In this document: positions 1 to 6,849 of the stretch, piece by piece | Position numbering within the stretch: the stretch's first letter is position 1 | Layout of the letters: the number at the start of each line of letters is the position of its first letter | DNA from: Pseudomonadota bacterium | GTDB lineage: Bacteria > Pseudomonadota > Gammaproteobacteria > Burkholderiales > Gallionellaceae | Assembly: GCA_021781695.1 (NCBI GenBank) | Contig: JAJXWG010000048.1 | Location: forward strand, 1 to 9,613 | Length of the DNA stretch: 9,613 bases | Reading direction: 5' to 3' | Notes under the pieces: model-generated | Databases searched by the model: none | What the model was told of the DNA's origin: nothing | The model's input: the letters and a program-made list of their open reading frames with translations, nothing else | Program-made: the position numbers and the translations under genes

Positions 1-1514
1 TCCGCCTCCAGATCAAAAAAGGCGCGCCAGTGCCCTGCTTCTCCAGAGGGCACCGCTTCGGTCATCACATTGGATATCTTGCCGCCTGTGCTGGTCAGCA
101 CCGCTTCCGGGCTGATTCCGGCAGCAAGCTTCGCGAGCTCTTCCCCTTTGAATTCGACCTCGAATTTATGCGCACCCAGAGGACGTTTGGCAGACTCCCC
201 TCCTCTTCCGATGCGTGTTGCGACACAGCGCGCAAGACTGGTCTTGAAAGGCTCGTCTGCCTGCCAGTGCAGGCGGTAGCGCAGGCGATAGCTGCTGCCT
301 GCAAGGGCCTTTTCATGCGGCACCCACATTGCGACCACGTTATCGTAGATTTCTTCTTCCGTATGCAGCTCGACCAGCTGCACGGAGCCCTCGCCCCAGT
401 CTCCGACCGGTTCGACCCATAGACTCGGGCGGCGCTCGTAATGAACGCCATCCAGATACTCGTCAAAATGGCGTTCACGCTGCATCAGCCCGAACCCTTT
501 GGGGTTCTTGTCAAGAAAATAGGACACATTGATGCCGAGAGGATTGATCAAAGGCCGCCAGACATGCTCATTGCTCCCGGTCCACAATGCCAGGCCATCC
601 GAATCATGCACCTCTGGCCGCCAGTCTTCCTGAAACGGCTTGTCCTTTTGCGAGAACCAGTACATGGAGGTGACTGGTGCAATGCCAAAGCGGGTAACAT
701 CCTTGCGCAGGAACAGATTGGCCTCGATATCCATCAGCACACCTTGGCTTCGCGTCAGCAGAAAGCGGTAGGCACCGGCGATGCTCGGGCCATCCAGCAA
801 AGCATATATGGTCATCGTGTCCGAATTCTGATCTGACGGCTCGAAATAGAAACGGGTGAAGGCGGGAAATTCTTCGGTGACATTCTTCACCACCGTATCG
901 ATGGCGATGCCGCGCGCGGAAAGACCGTACTGATACTCGTCGCCGATCGCGCGAAAATAGGAGGCGCCCAGAAATGCGGCCCAGTCGTTATTCTGCCAAG
1001 CGAGGCGAGACTGATTGCCTGTGCGGCTTTCCTGTATGCGAAAGCCCGCATATCCTGTCTCCGATCCCAGGCGTTGCGCCGGGCTGTCGGCTGGCATGTC
1101 GAAATGTTTCTTGTCGTAGAGAATTTCGCGCGCGACGAATCCAGCCTCGTAAGACAGGTGATCGAGCCGGTACATCTTTACCGGCCTTGGGAAAAATCGC
1201 CCCGGATGAAAGAAGGCGATCGGGTACTGGCCAGGACCTTCAGCAAACAGCGCATTCTCCGGCTTGAAACGGATTTTTCCATGCGCTTCCCAGTCGATTT
1301 GTTCGAGCACGCTGGCACTGGGTTGGGATGCGGGACGATAGGCTTGCGTTGCCAGAAAGCGCGCCTCTTGGACCAAATCATCCCAGCTAAATGTATTTGC
1401 AGCACCCAGCGCCAACCCCGTATCGGCAGCCCATGTATCAGAGCAGGGAAGCGCAAACGATGTCGCAGCAGCAGCCAAAATCCCCAGGAATTGACGGCGA
1501 TCGAATTCAGTCAT
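1..1514 (-). CDS. opgD: OpgD/OpgG-family periplasmic glucan biosynthesis protein, 3' end missing
   Basis: This gene encodes a periplasmic protein that acts on the beta-1,2-glucan backbone made by OpgH (OpgG/OpgD family, GH186). The reading frame is open from the ATG at 1514 to the window edge, giving 504 residues. Known OpgG/OpgD proteins are about 510-550 residues, so only a short C-terminal piece is missing. The N-terminus has a twin-arginine signal: DRRQFLG at residues 5-11, then an Ala-rich hydrophobic stretch and a likely cleavage site near TWAA (27-30). E. coli OpgD is Tat-exported and OpgG is Sec-exported, so I prefer OpgD; the G/D assignment is less certain than the family. Family hallmarks include EILYDKKHFD, NPKGFGLMQRERHF and WVEPVGDWGEG (366-376). 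It starts 21 bp after opgH with only a weak GGAA ribosome site, so co-transcription and perhaps translational coupling are likely. Confidence 0.9.
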   Translation of the reverse strand, partial: MTEFDRRQFLGILAAAATSFALPCSDTWAADTGLALGAANTFSWDDLVQEARFLATQAYRPASQPSASVLEQIDWEAHGKIRFKPENALFAEGPGQYPIAFFHPGRFFPRPVKMYRLDHLSYEAGFVAREILYDKKHFDMPADSPAQRLGSETGYAGFRIQESRTGNQSRLAWQNNDWAAFLGASYFRAIGDEYQYGLSARGIAIDTVVKNVTEEFPAFTRFYFEPSDQNSDTMTIYALLDGPSIAGAYRFLLTRSQGVLMDIEANLFLRKDVTRFGIAPVTSMYWFSQKDKPFQEDWRPEVHDSDGLALWTGSNEHVWRPLINPLGINVSYFLDKNPKGFGLMQRERHFDEYLDGVHYERRPSLWVEPVGDWGEGSVQLVELHTEEEIYDNVVAMWVPHEKALAGSSYRLRYRLHWQADEPFKTSLARCVATRIGRGGESAKRPLGAHKFEVEFKGEELAKLAAGISPEAVLTSTGGKISNVMTEAVPSGEAGHWRAFFDLEA

Positions 1515-1535
1515 CGTTGAATTTCCGTTTGTAGT

Positions 1536-3416
1536 CTATGCCCAGGCGCGCACCAGCACGGCAGGCGTAATACGTTCTTCGGGTGTAAGCAACCACTGAC
1601 GGTAACGCAATATCAATCCCCAACGCGATTCGCTGGTCAGCACCGTCAGGGGCGCTGCAAACAGCAAAGGCAAACCCACAGGCAAAAGCCACCACAGCGC
1701 ATCGTGGTGAGTGTGGAATGTCGCGATCATACCCGATGCCACGAAAGCCATCATGGGCATGAACCGGCGCCAGGCATCGCCCCACAATATGGAGTGAGCC
1801 TCGCGCATCGGTGACTTCCACTCCAGATTCAAACCGGTCAATGCAGTGACCACAAACAGCGTATGCGCGATCATGCGGATGGGCGCTTGCAGCGCGGACA
1901 AAACGGCTTCCATCAACGCACTCTTGATCAGCGCCAGCGTACCGCCATACGATGTCTGTTCACCGTGACCGATGATCGCAATGACGGCCAGGAACCGGGG
2001 CAGGAACAGCAGGGTCAGAGTGAATGCCCACAGCAGTTCCAACGTGGATGACATGCCCAACCACGGAAACAGGCCTGCGCTGGAAACATGCGGCTCGAGC
2101 AGCCGCAGGCCCAGGCTGACCAGCAGAAAGGCAAGCCAAAGCGGAGCGGAAACATAAGCCATTGCACCTGTGAACAGCATCGCGCGATGCACAGGTTGAA
2201 AGCCAGGCTCGTTGATCAGGCGGAAATTCATCAGGTTGCCCTGGCACCAGCGGCGGTCGCGCTGCAGCTCTTCCATCAGGTTTGAGGGTTGCTGCTCGTA
2301 ACTGCCTTCGAGATCGGTGATGAGCCAGGTGTAATAACCCGCGCGGCGCATCAACGCGGCCTCCACAAAATCATGCGACAGTATCTCGCCTGACAGTCCG
2401 CCGTGCCCCGGCAGCTTGGCCAATGCGCAGTGCTTCATGAAGGGTTCGATGCGTATGATCGCATTGTGCCCCCAGTAATGCGACTCCCCGAGCTGCCAGT
2501 ACTGCATGCCTGCGGTGAACAAACGCCCCGCCACCCTGCCTGCAAACTGCTGGAGGCGCGCATGCAGCGTCTCTACACCGCAGGCACGCGGCGCAGTCTG
2601 TATGATGCCGGCTTTGGGATGCGCTTCCATCAGTCGCACCAGCATGGTGATGCTCTGGCCCGTCATCACGCTGTCTGCATCGAGCACCACCATGTAGCGG
2701 TAATTTTTTCCCCAGCGGCGGCAGAAATCAGCGACGTTGCCCGCCTTGCGGCGGATGCGAAGCTTCCTCTGCCGGTAATAGAGACGGCATCGTTCACCCA
2801 ATTGCTGCCGCAGTGCGTGAAACGCTTCGAGCTCCTGTTCGCGTATCAGCGTGTCATAGGTGTCCGAGAGCACATAAACATCGAACAGATCGGCCGCTTC
2901 GCTCTCAAAGAGCGATTCGCAGGTGGCACGCAGTCCTGAAAAGACAGGTCCCGCAGGCTCGTTGCAGATCGGCATGATGATAGCCGTACGGGCATTCTTG
3001 CGCAGAACCTGGCGGCGGGCTGCCGCCAGCGAGAGCGCATGCGGGTCGGGGCGCCATTGCACCCAGAACCCCATCAGCGCGGTCACGAACCCTGCAGTCA
3101 CCCACCCGAACAGCATCACAAACAGCGCAAGCTGAATAAAATGCAAAACGGGGTGGGCATTATTGGTCGACTGGGTATAGGCAAGCAGCTTTGATGCCAC
3201 CAGCGTGCAGGCAATCACGAGCCCCAACAGGAACATGCGCCGCCTCGATGCTGCGTGCATCCACAGAGGCACATCGGGTGATGCTTGCCGGGAAACTTTG
3301 GCGCCTGAAAGCATCAGCACCAGGCCATGCCAGAAGCCAGTCCAGGGGCGTGGCGCCATGCTGCCGCGGTGTATGGGAGGAGCAGTATTCGAACCGTTTG
3401 AAGTGTTGTGTTTCAT
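1536..3416 (-). CDS. opgH: OPG glucosyltransferase H (GT2, inner membrane)
   Basis: This is the inner-membrane glucosyltransferase that polymerises glucose from UDP-glucose into the linear beta-1,2 backbone of osmoregulated periplasmic glucans. Numbered from the ATG at 3416 it has 626 residues. Two N-terminal membrane segments (about 60-81 and 90-119) are followed by a cytoplasmic GT2 domain with SDTYD near 184-188, the DAD motif (246-248), SHDF (347-350) and the acceptor/processivity motif QRDRRW (385-390). Four or five further membrane segments follow, between about 411 and 593. E. coli OpgH is about 847 residues; this one lacks much of the long N-terminal cytoplasmic region and some C-terminal tail. 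The start is uncertain. A TTG at 3458 would add 14 residues but has no ribosome site and lies in a candidate -10 box. The ATG at 3416 has AAGGA only 1 nt upstream. The next ATG is at 3359. Confidence 0.95.
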   Translation of the reverse strand: MKHNTSNGSNTAPPIHRGSMAPRPWTGFWHGLVLMLSGAKVSRQASPDVPLWMHAASRRRMFLLGLVIACTLVASKLLAYTQSTNNAHPVLHFIQLALFVMLFGWVTAGFVTALMGFWVQWRPDPHALSLAAARRQVLRKNARTAIIMPICNEPAGPVFSGLRATCESLFESEAADLFDVYVLSDTYDTLIREQELEAFHALRQQLGERCRLYYRQRKLRIRRKAGNVADFCRRWGKNYRYMVVLDADSVMTGQSITMLVRLMEAHPKAGIIQTAPRACGVETLHARLQQFAGRVAGRLFTAGMQYWQLGESHYWGHNAIIRIEPFMKHCALAKLPGHGGLSGEILSHDFVEAALMRRAGYYTWLITDLEGSYEQQPSNLMEELQRDRRWCQGNLMNFRLINEPGFQPVHRAMLFTGAMAYVSAPLWLAFLLVSLGLRLLEPHVSSAGLFPWLGMSSTLELLWAFTLTLLFLPRFLAVIAIIGHGEQTSYGGTLALIKSALMEAVLSALQAPIRMIAHTLFVVTALTGLNLEWKSPMREAHSILWGDAWRRFMPMMAFVASGMIATFHTHHDALWWLLPVGLPLLFAAPLTVLTSESRWGLILRYRQWLLTPEERITPAVLVRAWA

Positions 3417-3457
3417 ATCCTTAGGATGGCTTTTATGGTCACACAGACGTTCAAGCA

Positions 3458-3485
3458 ATTATCAGGCCAGAATGGACATGCCCAA
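3458..3485 (-). promoter_or_regulatory. Candidate sigma70 promoter for opgH-opgD
   Basis: On the minus strand, TTGGGC (3485-3480, 3 of 6 matches to the -35 consensus) is separated by 16 bp from GATAAT (3463-3458, 5 of 6 matches to the -10 consensus). Transcription would begin near 3451 and give a leader of about 35 nt before the ATG at 3416. The alternative TTG start at 3458 would then lie inside the -10 box. The match was found by eye and is untested. Confidence 0.3.
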
Positions 3486-3647
3486 TCTATCGAACTGATT
3501 TTCCATGCCTTTGCCAGCATCCGGGGCGCAAAAATTTCTTCTTCGCTTACCCAGTACGCAGTAGGGTGTTGCCAATCAACGACACCCGATCCAGAAAATT
3601 CCTGTACATCTGATCCAATAGACTGAAAAATCAAGGAAACTCATACC

Positions 3648-3663
3648 GTCTCAAGGAGGAGAC
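3648..3663. repeat. Short inverted repeat enclosing an AAGGAG loop
   Basis: GTCTC (3648-3652) and GAGAC (3659-3663) form a perfect 5-bp inverted repeat with the 6-nt loop AAGGAG. The Shine-Dalgarno-like sequence would be presented in the loop, but no start codon follows at 5-10 nt. No role can be assigned; it could be chance. Confidence 0.3.
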
Positions 3664-3757
3664 AGCTTTATAAAGCCTCACAGCGCGCTACGGTGCAGTG
3701 CAAAGGAAACAGCAAAACGGAAATTTCTATTTGGGGCCAACAGGCGAAAAGGCAGTA

Positions 3758-3787
3758 TTGGTGGTTTCAGCCGCGATGGGTTATCAT
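3758..3787 (+). promoter_or_regulatory. Candidate sigma70 promoter for surE-pcm-nlpD
   Basis: TTGGTG (3758-3763, 3 of 6 matches) and TATCAT (3782-3787, 5 of 6 matches) are 18 bp apart. Transcription would begin near 3794, giving a leader of about 70 nt that contains the 3799-3821 hairpin. This is the best plus-strand pair I found in the intergenic region, but the -35 box is poor. Confidence 0.28.
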
Positions 3788-3821
3788 CCCACGCCATTGC
3801 GGAGGTTTAAAATCCTCACGC
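3777..3821 (+). other. Two small hairpins in the surE leader region
   Basis: TGGG (3777-3780) pairs with CCCA (3788-3791) around a 7-nt loop. GCGGAGG (3799-3805) pairs with CCTC (3814-3817) and, across a bulged A at 3818, with CGC (3819-3821), giving 7 bp around the loop TTTAAAAT. The T-run at 3831-3835 starts 9 nt after the second stem, too far for a standard intrinsic terminator. The second hairpin would lie at the 5' end of the transcript if the candidate promoter is right. Function is unknown. Confidence 0.35.
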
Positions 3822-3865
3822 CCCGATCAATTTTTCAATTGGCTGACTCCCGATTATTTCTACCA

Positions 3866-4612
3866 ATGCGCATCCTGATCAGCAATGACGATGGTTATTT
3901 CGCGCCGGGCCTGGCAATGCTCTTTGAGCATCTCTCAAGCGTCGCGGAGGTCGTCGTGGTTGCACCCGAACGCGATCGCAGCGGTGCTAGCAACTCGCTC
4001 ACGCTGGACCGGCCTCTCAAGTTAAAGCGCGCTGCCAATGGGTTCCATTACGTCAATGGAACGCCTACCGATTGCGTGCATCTTGCCGTGACCGGCATGC
4101 TCGATTACCAGCCCGACATGGTGGTATCCGGCATCAATGCAGGTGCGAACATGGGGGACGATACGATTTATTCCGGGACGGTAGCCGCTGCAACGGAAGG
4201 CTATCTGTTGGGCATCCCGGCGATCGCCATCTCTCTGGTGGGCAAGGAACTCAAGCATTACGACACCGCTGCCAGAATCGCCAAGGATCTCGTCGAGCGT
4301 TTCGCAGGCAGGACCCATCAGTTTCCGTGGCTGCTCAATGTGAATGTGCCCGACATCCCCTATGAACAACTGCAGGGGTTGAAAGTGACCCGCCTAGGCA
4401 AACGGCACAAGGCCGAACCCGTGATCAAGGCGCAGAGCCCCACAGGCGAAACCGTGTATTGGGTCGGTGCTGCAGGTGCAGCCCAGGACGCAGGAGAAGG
4501 CACTGATTTTCATGCGCTGGAAAATCGCTGCGTCTCGCTCACCCCTTTGCAGATCGATCTGACCCAGTACGGTCAGCTCGACGCGCTGAAAGGCTGGCTG
4601 AAAGAAAAATGA
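3866..4612 (+). CDS. surE: 5'/3'-nucleotidase SurE
   Basis: SurE is a cytoplasmic, metal-dependent phosphatase that dephosphorylates nucleoside 5'- and 3'-monophosphates and short polyphosphate, and is linked to stationary-phase survival. The protein starts with the family signature MRILISNDDG: metal-binding D8 and D9, then S39 in RSGASNS and N91 in SGINAGAN, all expected active-site residues. At 248 residues it matches the usual size of about 250. The frame stays open upstream to 3698, but I start at 3866 because family members begin directly with this beta-strand and the upstream residues match nothing I know. No clear Shine-Dalgarno sequence precedes the ATG, which is unusual and suggests weak or structure-dependent initiation. 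The stop overlaps the pcm start (ATGA, 4609-4612), so the two are probably translated together. Gene order surE-pcm-nlpD is the conserved proteobacterial arrangement. Confidence 0.96.
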   Translation: MRILISNDDGYFAPGLAMLFEHLSSVAEVVVVAPERDRSGASNSLTLDRPLKLKRAANGFHYVNGTPTDCVHLAVTGMLDYQPDMVVSGINAGANMGDDTIYSGTVAAATEGYLLGIPAIAISLVGKELKHYDTAARIAKDLVERFAGRTHQFPWLLNVNVPDIPYEQLQGLKVTRLGKRHKAEPVIKAQSPTGETVYWVGAAGAAQDAGEGTDFHALENRCVSLTPLQIDLTQYGQLDALKGWLKEK

Positions 4613-5271
4613 CGTTGCGACACAATGGTATAGGCATGACTTCGGCAAGGACCAGGCAGCGCATGATAGCGCGCCTGCGCGATCAGGGCATACAGGATGA
4701 AGCGGTGCTTGCCGCAATGTATGAAGTGCCCCGCCATTTGTTCGTCGACGAAGCGTTATCCAGCCGCGCCTATGATGACGTGTCGCTGCCAATCAATTAT
4801 GACCAGACCATTTCCAGACCCTATATCGTTGCACGCATGATAGAAGTGTTGCGCGGTTTTTCTGGCAGCCCTATCAATCGCGTGCTGGAAGTGGGTACGG
4901 GCTGCGGATATCAGGCAGCAGTGCTGGCCCATGTGTTCCCCGAAGTTTATACTGTTGAGCGCATCGCGCCGCTTTATGAACGCGCGAAGAAACTACTGTC
5001 CGACCTTAACATCGACAACGTCGAGGTACGCTATGCGGACGGCAACGCCGGCCTGCCTGATGCAGCGCCTTTTGACGGCATCATTCTGGCCGCAGCAGCG
5101 CCCGTGATGTCTCAAACCTTGGGAAGACAGCTTTCGATCGGCGGACGCATGGTGCTGCCTATGGGGCGACAGGAACAATGGCTTTATCTGGTCGAGCGAG
5201 ACCAATCGGGTTTTAGCGAGTCCAAGCTTGAACAGGTGAAATTTGTACCAATGTTGATGGGGAAAGCATGA
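4609..5271 (+). CDS. pcm: Protein-L-isoaspartate O-methyltransferase
   Basis: Pcm uses S-adenosylmethionine to methylate L-isoaspartyl residues that form as proteins age, starting their repair to L-aspartate. It is a cytosolic Rossmann-fold methyltransferase. Visible motifs are SAM motif I VLEVGTGCG (92-100), VYTVER (113-118) ending the next strand, PFDGIILAAAAP (154-165), and the substrate-side segment QTISRPYIVARM (66-77), close to the E. coli sequence. With the ATG at 4609 it has 220 residues; E. coli Pcm has 208. A second in-frame ATG at 4636 gives 211 residues, closer to the family. I keep the first because it forms the ATGA overlap with surE and has an AAAGA-like ribosome site upstream. 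The stop overlaps the nlpD start in the same way (5268-5271), so the three genes form one operon. Confidence 0.96.
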   Translation: MTLRHNGIGMTSARTRQRMIARLRDQGIQDEAVLAAMYEVPRHLFVDEALSSRAYDDVSLPINYDQTISRPYIVARMIEVLRGFSGSPINRVLEVGTGCGYQAAVLAHVFPEVYTVERIAPLYERAKKLLSDLNIDNVEVRYADGNAGLPDAAPFDGIILAAAAPVMSQTLGRQLSIGGRMVLPMGRQEQWLYLVERDQSGFSESKLEQVKFVPMLMGKA

Positions 5272-6152
5272 ACAGGATCTTTGCAGCACTGATCGCGGCA
5301 AGTCTCGTCGCCGGTTGCGCGTCTGACGGACATCGTGCGCCCGTGCTTGCACACGGCACAGCGCCTTCTGCCGACAAAACCCCGGTGAAACCGCAGGACA
5401 TGCCCAGGGTGCATGTCGTGCAAAAGGGCGACACCCTTTATGGCATTGCATTCAGCTATGGCATTGATCAGCACGAGCTGGCCGAATTCAACGGCATCAA
5501 GGACCCCAACCAGATCAAGGTAGGGCAGCAGATCAAACTGCCCCCCGAAACAGCCCAGCCCGAAACATCCCAAGCCGAAACGCCGCCCGCGCATACCTTC
5601 GTCAAGGAACAGCCTCGCGTCGTGAAATATGCCTACAGCGAGGCAGCCGTTGCGAAGGCCGAGTCGGTGCAGGGCGAAAATACACATGCCCCGGCTATCG
5701 CCAGGACTGAAGCAAAACCCGAAACCAAGACGATTAAACCTGAGGTTAAGCCAGAAGCGCCCGCCGAAGCCGCCGATGCGCTCGACTGGGGCATGCCAGC
5801 ACAGGGCAAGCTGGTGGGCACCTTTTCGGAAGCGGAAAATCGCAAAGGCATCGACATTGCAGGCAAATTGGGGCAGCCGATTTTTGCAAGCGCTGCAGGC
5901 AAGGTGGTATACAGCGGAAGCGGGCTGCGCGGATATGGCAAGCTGTTGATCATAAAACACAACAAGACCTATCTCAGCGCTTATGCGCACAATGACAAGT
6001 TGCTGGTGAAAGAGGGTGAGACGGTGACACGCGGCCAGAAGATTGCCGAAATGGGAAAGACCGACAGCGATCGGGTCGAGCTGCATTTTGAGGTGCGCCG
6101 GCTGGGCAAGCCAGTGGATCCGGCAAATTACTTGCCGCTAGGCAAGCCTTAA
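5268..6152 (+). CDS. nlpD: NlpD-like lipoprotein: LysM plus degenerate M23 (LytM) domain
   Basis: This is a predicted outer-membrane lipoprotein that binds peptidoglycan and activates an AmiC-type cell-division amidase. It has 294 residues. A lipoprotein signal ends in VAGC with the lipidated Cys at 17; Ala at +2 favours outer-membrane sorting. A LysM domain spans about 47-92 (VHVVQKGDTLYGIAFSYGID at its start). A linker rich in Pro, Glu, Lys and Ala spans about 93-170, and an M23/LytM domain about 180-290. The LytM zinc site is broken: the His of HxGxD is Arg192 (Asp196 kept), and the first His of HxH is Glu271 (His273 kept). This fits a non-catalytic amidase activator. GGGGA lies just upstream of the ATG, which overlaps the pcm stop. 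In E. coli the main rpoS promoter lies within nlpD, but no rpoS follows here. Confidence 0.93.
   Translation: MNRIFAALIAASLVAGCASDGHRAPVLAHGTAPSADKTPVKPQDMPRVHVVQKGDTLYGIAFSYGIDQHELAEFNGIKDPNQIKVGQQIKLPPETAQPETSQAETPPAHTFVKEQPRVVKYAYSEAAVAKAESVQGENTHAPAIARTEAKPETKTIKPEVKPEAPAEAADALDWGMPAQGKLVGTFSEAENRKGIDIAGKLGQPIFASAAGKVVYSGSGLRGYGKLLIIKHNKTYLSAYAHNDKLLVKEGETVTRGQKIAEMGKTDSDRVELHFEVRRLGKPVDPANYLPLGKP
6122..6146 (+). other. Mutually exclusive hairpins at the end of nlpD
   Basis: GGCAA (6122-6126), TTGCC (6132-6136, within CTTGCC 6131-6136) and GGCAAG (6141-6146) allow two competing stems. One is GGCAA/TTGCC with loop ATTAC. The other is the perfect 6-bp CTTGCC/GGCAAG with loop GCTA. They lie in the last nlpD codons, just before its TAA. 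No U-run follows, so this is not a standard terminator. It could stabilise the mRNA end or simply reflect codon choice. Confidence 0.3.
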
Positions 6153-6201
6153 GCAGCAAGATGCGCAGCCACTCCAGCATACAGATTAATGCATCCAAGC
6201 C

Positions 6202-6207
6202 AGGAGA
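6202..6207 (+). promoter_or_regulatory. Ribosome binding site for the aspartic protease gene
   Basis: AGGAGA lies 4 nt before the ATG at 6212. It decides the start in favour of 6212 over an in-frame ATG at 6161, which would add 17 polar residues ahead of an otherwise normal signal peptide. Confidence 0.7.
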
Positions 6208-6211
6208 CATC

Positions 6212-6775
6212 ATGAAACCCAGTCCATTTACATTGCCGGTTCTGCTAAGCATCGCACTGACAGCACTCTCCACGAATGCGGTTGCCGATACCGTATTCAA
6301 ATGCAGGAACCAGCAGGGTGCACTGGTTTATCAGGACTCCCCTTGTGAACAGGCAACGGTTACGCAATGGAATACGAACGCATATGTCCCGCCGCCAGCC
6401 AAACCCGAAGCCGATGCCTATTATGTATCTGCCAAAAAAGGCACCGGCGGCGTTTATCGCCTGGATGGAGAAATCAACGGCGTTGCGGTCAACATGGTGA
6501 TCGATACGGGTGCTGCCTTCTTATCCATTCCATCCCAGATGGCAGAACAGCTCAAACTGAAAAAAGGCAGCGCACACAACCTGATGTCTGCCAACGGTGT
6601 CGTTCAAGGCTATGACACGACCGTCAAGAGCCTGAAGATCGGCAGAATGACCATCAGCAATGTTTCTGCCGTCATATCACCCAATACTGGCGGAATCCTG
6701 CTGGGCCAATCCGTGCTGGGATCGCTGAAAGTGGTACAGACGAAGGACGAGTTGCGCCTGTTCGCGCCCCAGTGA
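6212..6775 (+). CDS. Secreted retropepsin-like aspartic protease with N-terminal DUF4124-like segment
   Basis: This is a predicted periplasmic clan AA aspartic protease of 187 residues. A Sec signal peptide (about 1-25, ending NAVA) precedes a DUF4124-like segment (about 26-50: VFKCRNQQGALVYQDSPC, with Cys31 and Cys45 able to form a disulfide). A short Pro-rich linker follows, then a single retropepsin-type lobe (about 77-185). The lobe shows NGVAVNMVIDTGA with catalytic Asp98 in DTG (98-100), and the family's second hydrophobic-Gly motif as ILLGQSVLG (162-170). One lobe means that it must dimerise to form an active site. It resembles the TIGR02281-type family; in Caulobacter the periplasmic protease PerP of this general class cleaves PodJ. 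The substrate here is unknown. It begins 59 bp after nlpD with its own good ribosome site, so it could be the fourth gene of that operon or independently expressed. Confidence 0.85.
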   Translation: MKPSPFTLPVLLSIALTALSTNAVADTVFKCRNQQGALVYQDSPCEQATVTQWNTNAYVPPPAKPEADAYYVSAKKGTGGVYRLDGEINGVAVNMVIDTGAAFLSIPSQMAEQLKLKKGSAHNLMSANGVVQGYDTTVKSLKIGRMTISNVSAVISPNTGGILLGQSVLGSLKVVQTKDELRLFAPQ

Positions 6776-6849
6776 CGGCTCAAGTCTCTCAGCCGAAAAC
6801 GCATCCACCCTTTGAGCTCGCGTCAACCATTGCTTTCAGGTTTGTTTCG

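Larger units (their letters stand above)
3417..3865. other. Divergent intergenic region between opgH and surE
   Basis: This is 449 bp between the chosen starts of two divergent genes. It looks less GC-rich than the flanking genes. I see one candidate promoter for each side, an inverted repeat around a strong Shine-Dalgarno-like sequence (3648-3663), a pair of small hairpins (3777-3821) and a short CAATT-TTTC-AATTG palindrome (3828-3841). Reading frames through the region (for example minus 3634-3413, and plus-strand frames joined to surE) show no recognisable family, and I do not call them as genes. AAGGAGG at 3653-3659 has no start codon at a usable distance, so it may be chance or a remnant of a lost gene. 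Confidence 0.6.

Noticed and set aside
2403..2939. A 178-codon plus-strand frame inside opgH.
   Set aside because: It is antisense to the catalytic domain of opgH and has no recognisable motif; shadow of codon bias.
3733..3824. A possible degenerate tRNA: GGGGC (3733-3737) and GCCCC (3820-3824) as acceptor ends, TTATCAT as an anticodon-type loop, and GGTTTAAAATCC like a T-arm.
   Set aside because: The T-stem pairs only with an 8-nt loop, the acceptor pairs over 5 of 7 positions, no D-arm can be drawn, and there is no CCA-adjacent structure. Kept only as hairpins.
3698..3865. Upstream extension of surE giving a 304-residue protein.
   Set aside because: SurE proteins begin at MRILISNDDG. The extra 56 residues match nothing known and overlap promoter and hairpin candidates.
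5184..6086. A 300-codon open frame on the minus strand.
   Set aside because: It lies antisense to pcm and nlpD, which have clear families. Its Cys/His/Phe-rich translation looks like a shadow frame.
6776..6795. CGGCT (6776-6780) and AGCCG (6791-6795) after the protease gene as a terminator.
   Set aside because: The stem has only 5 bp with a 10-nt loop, and no U-run follows on either strand.
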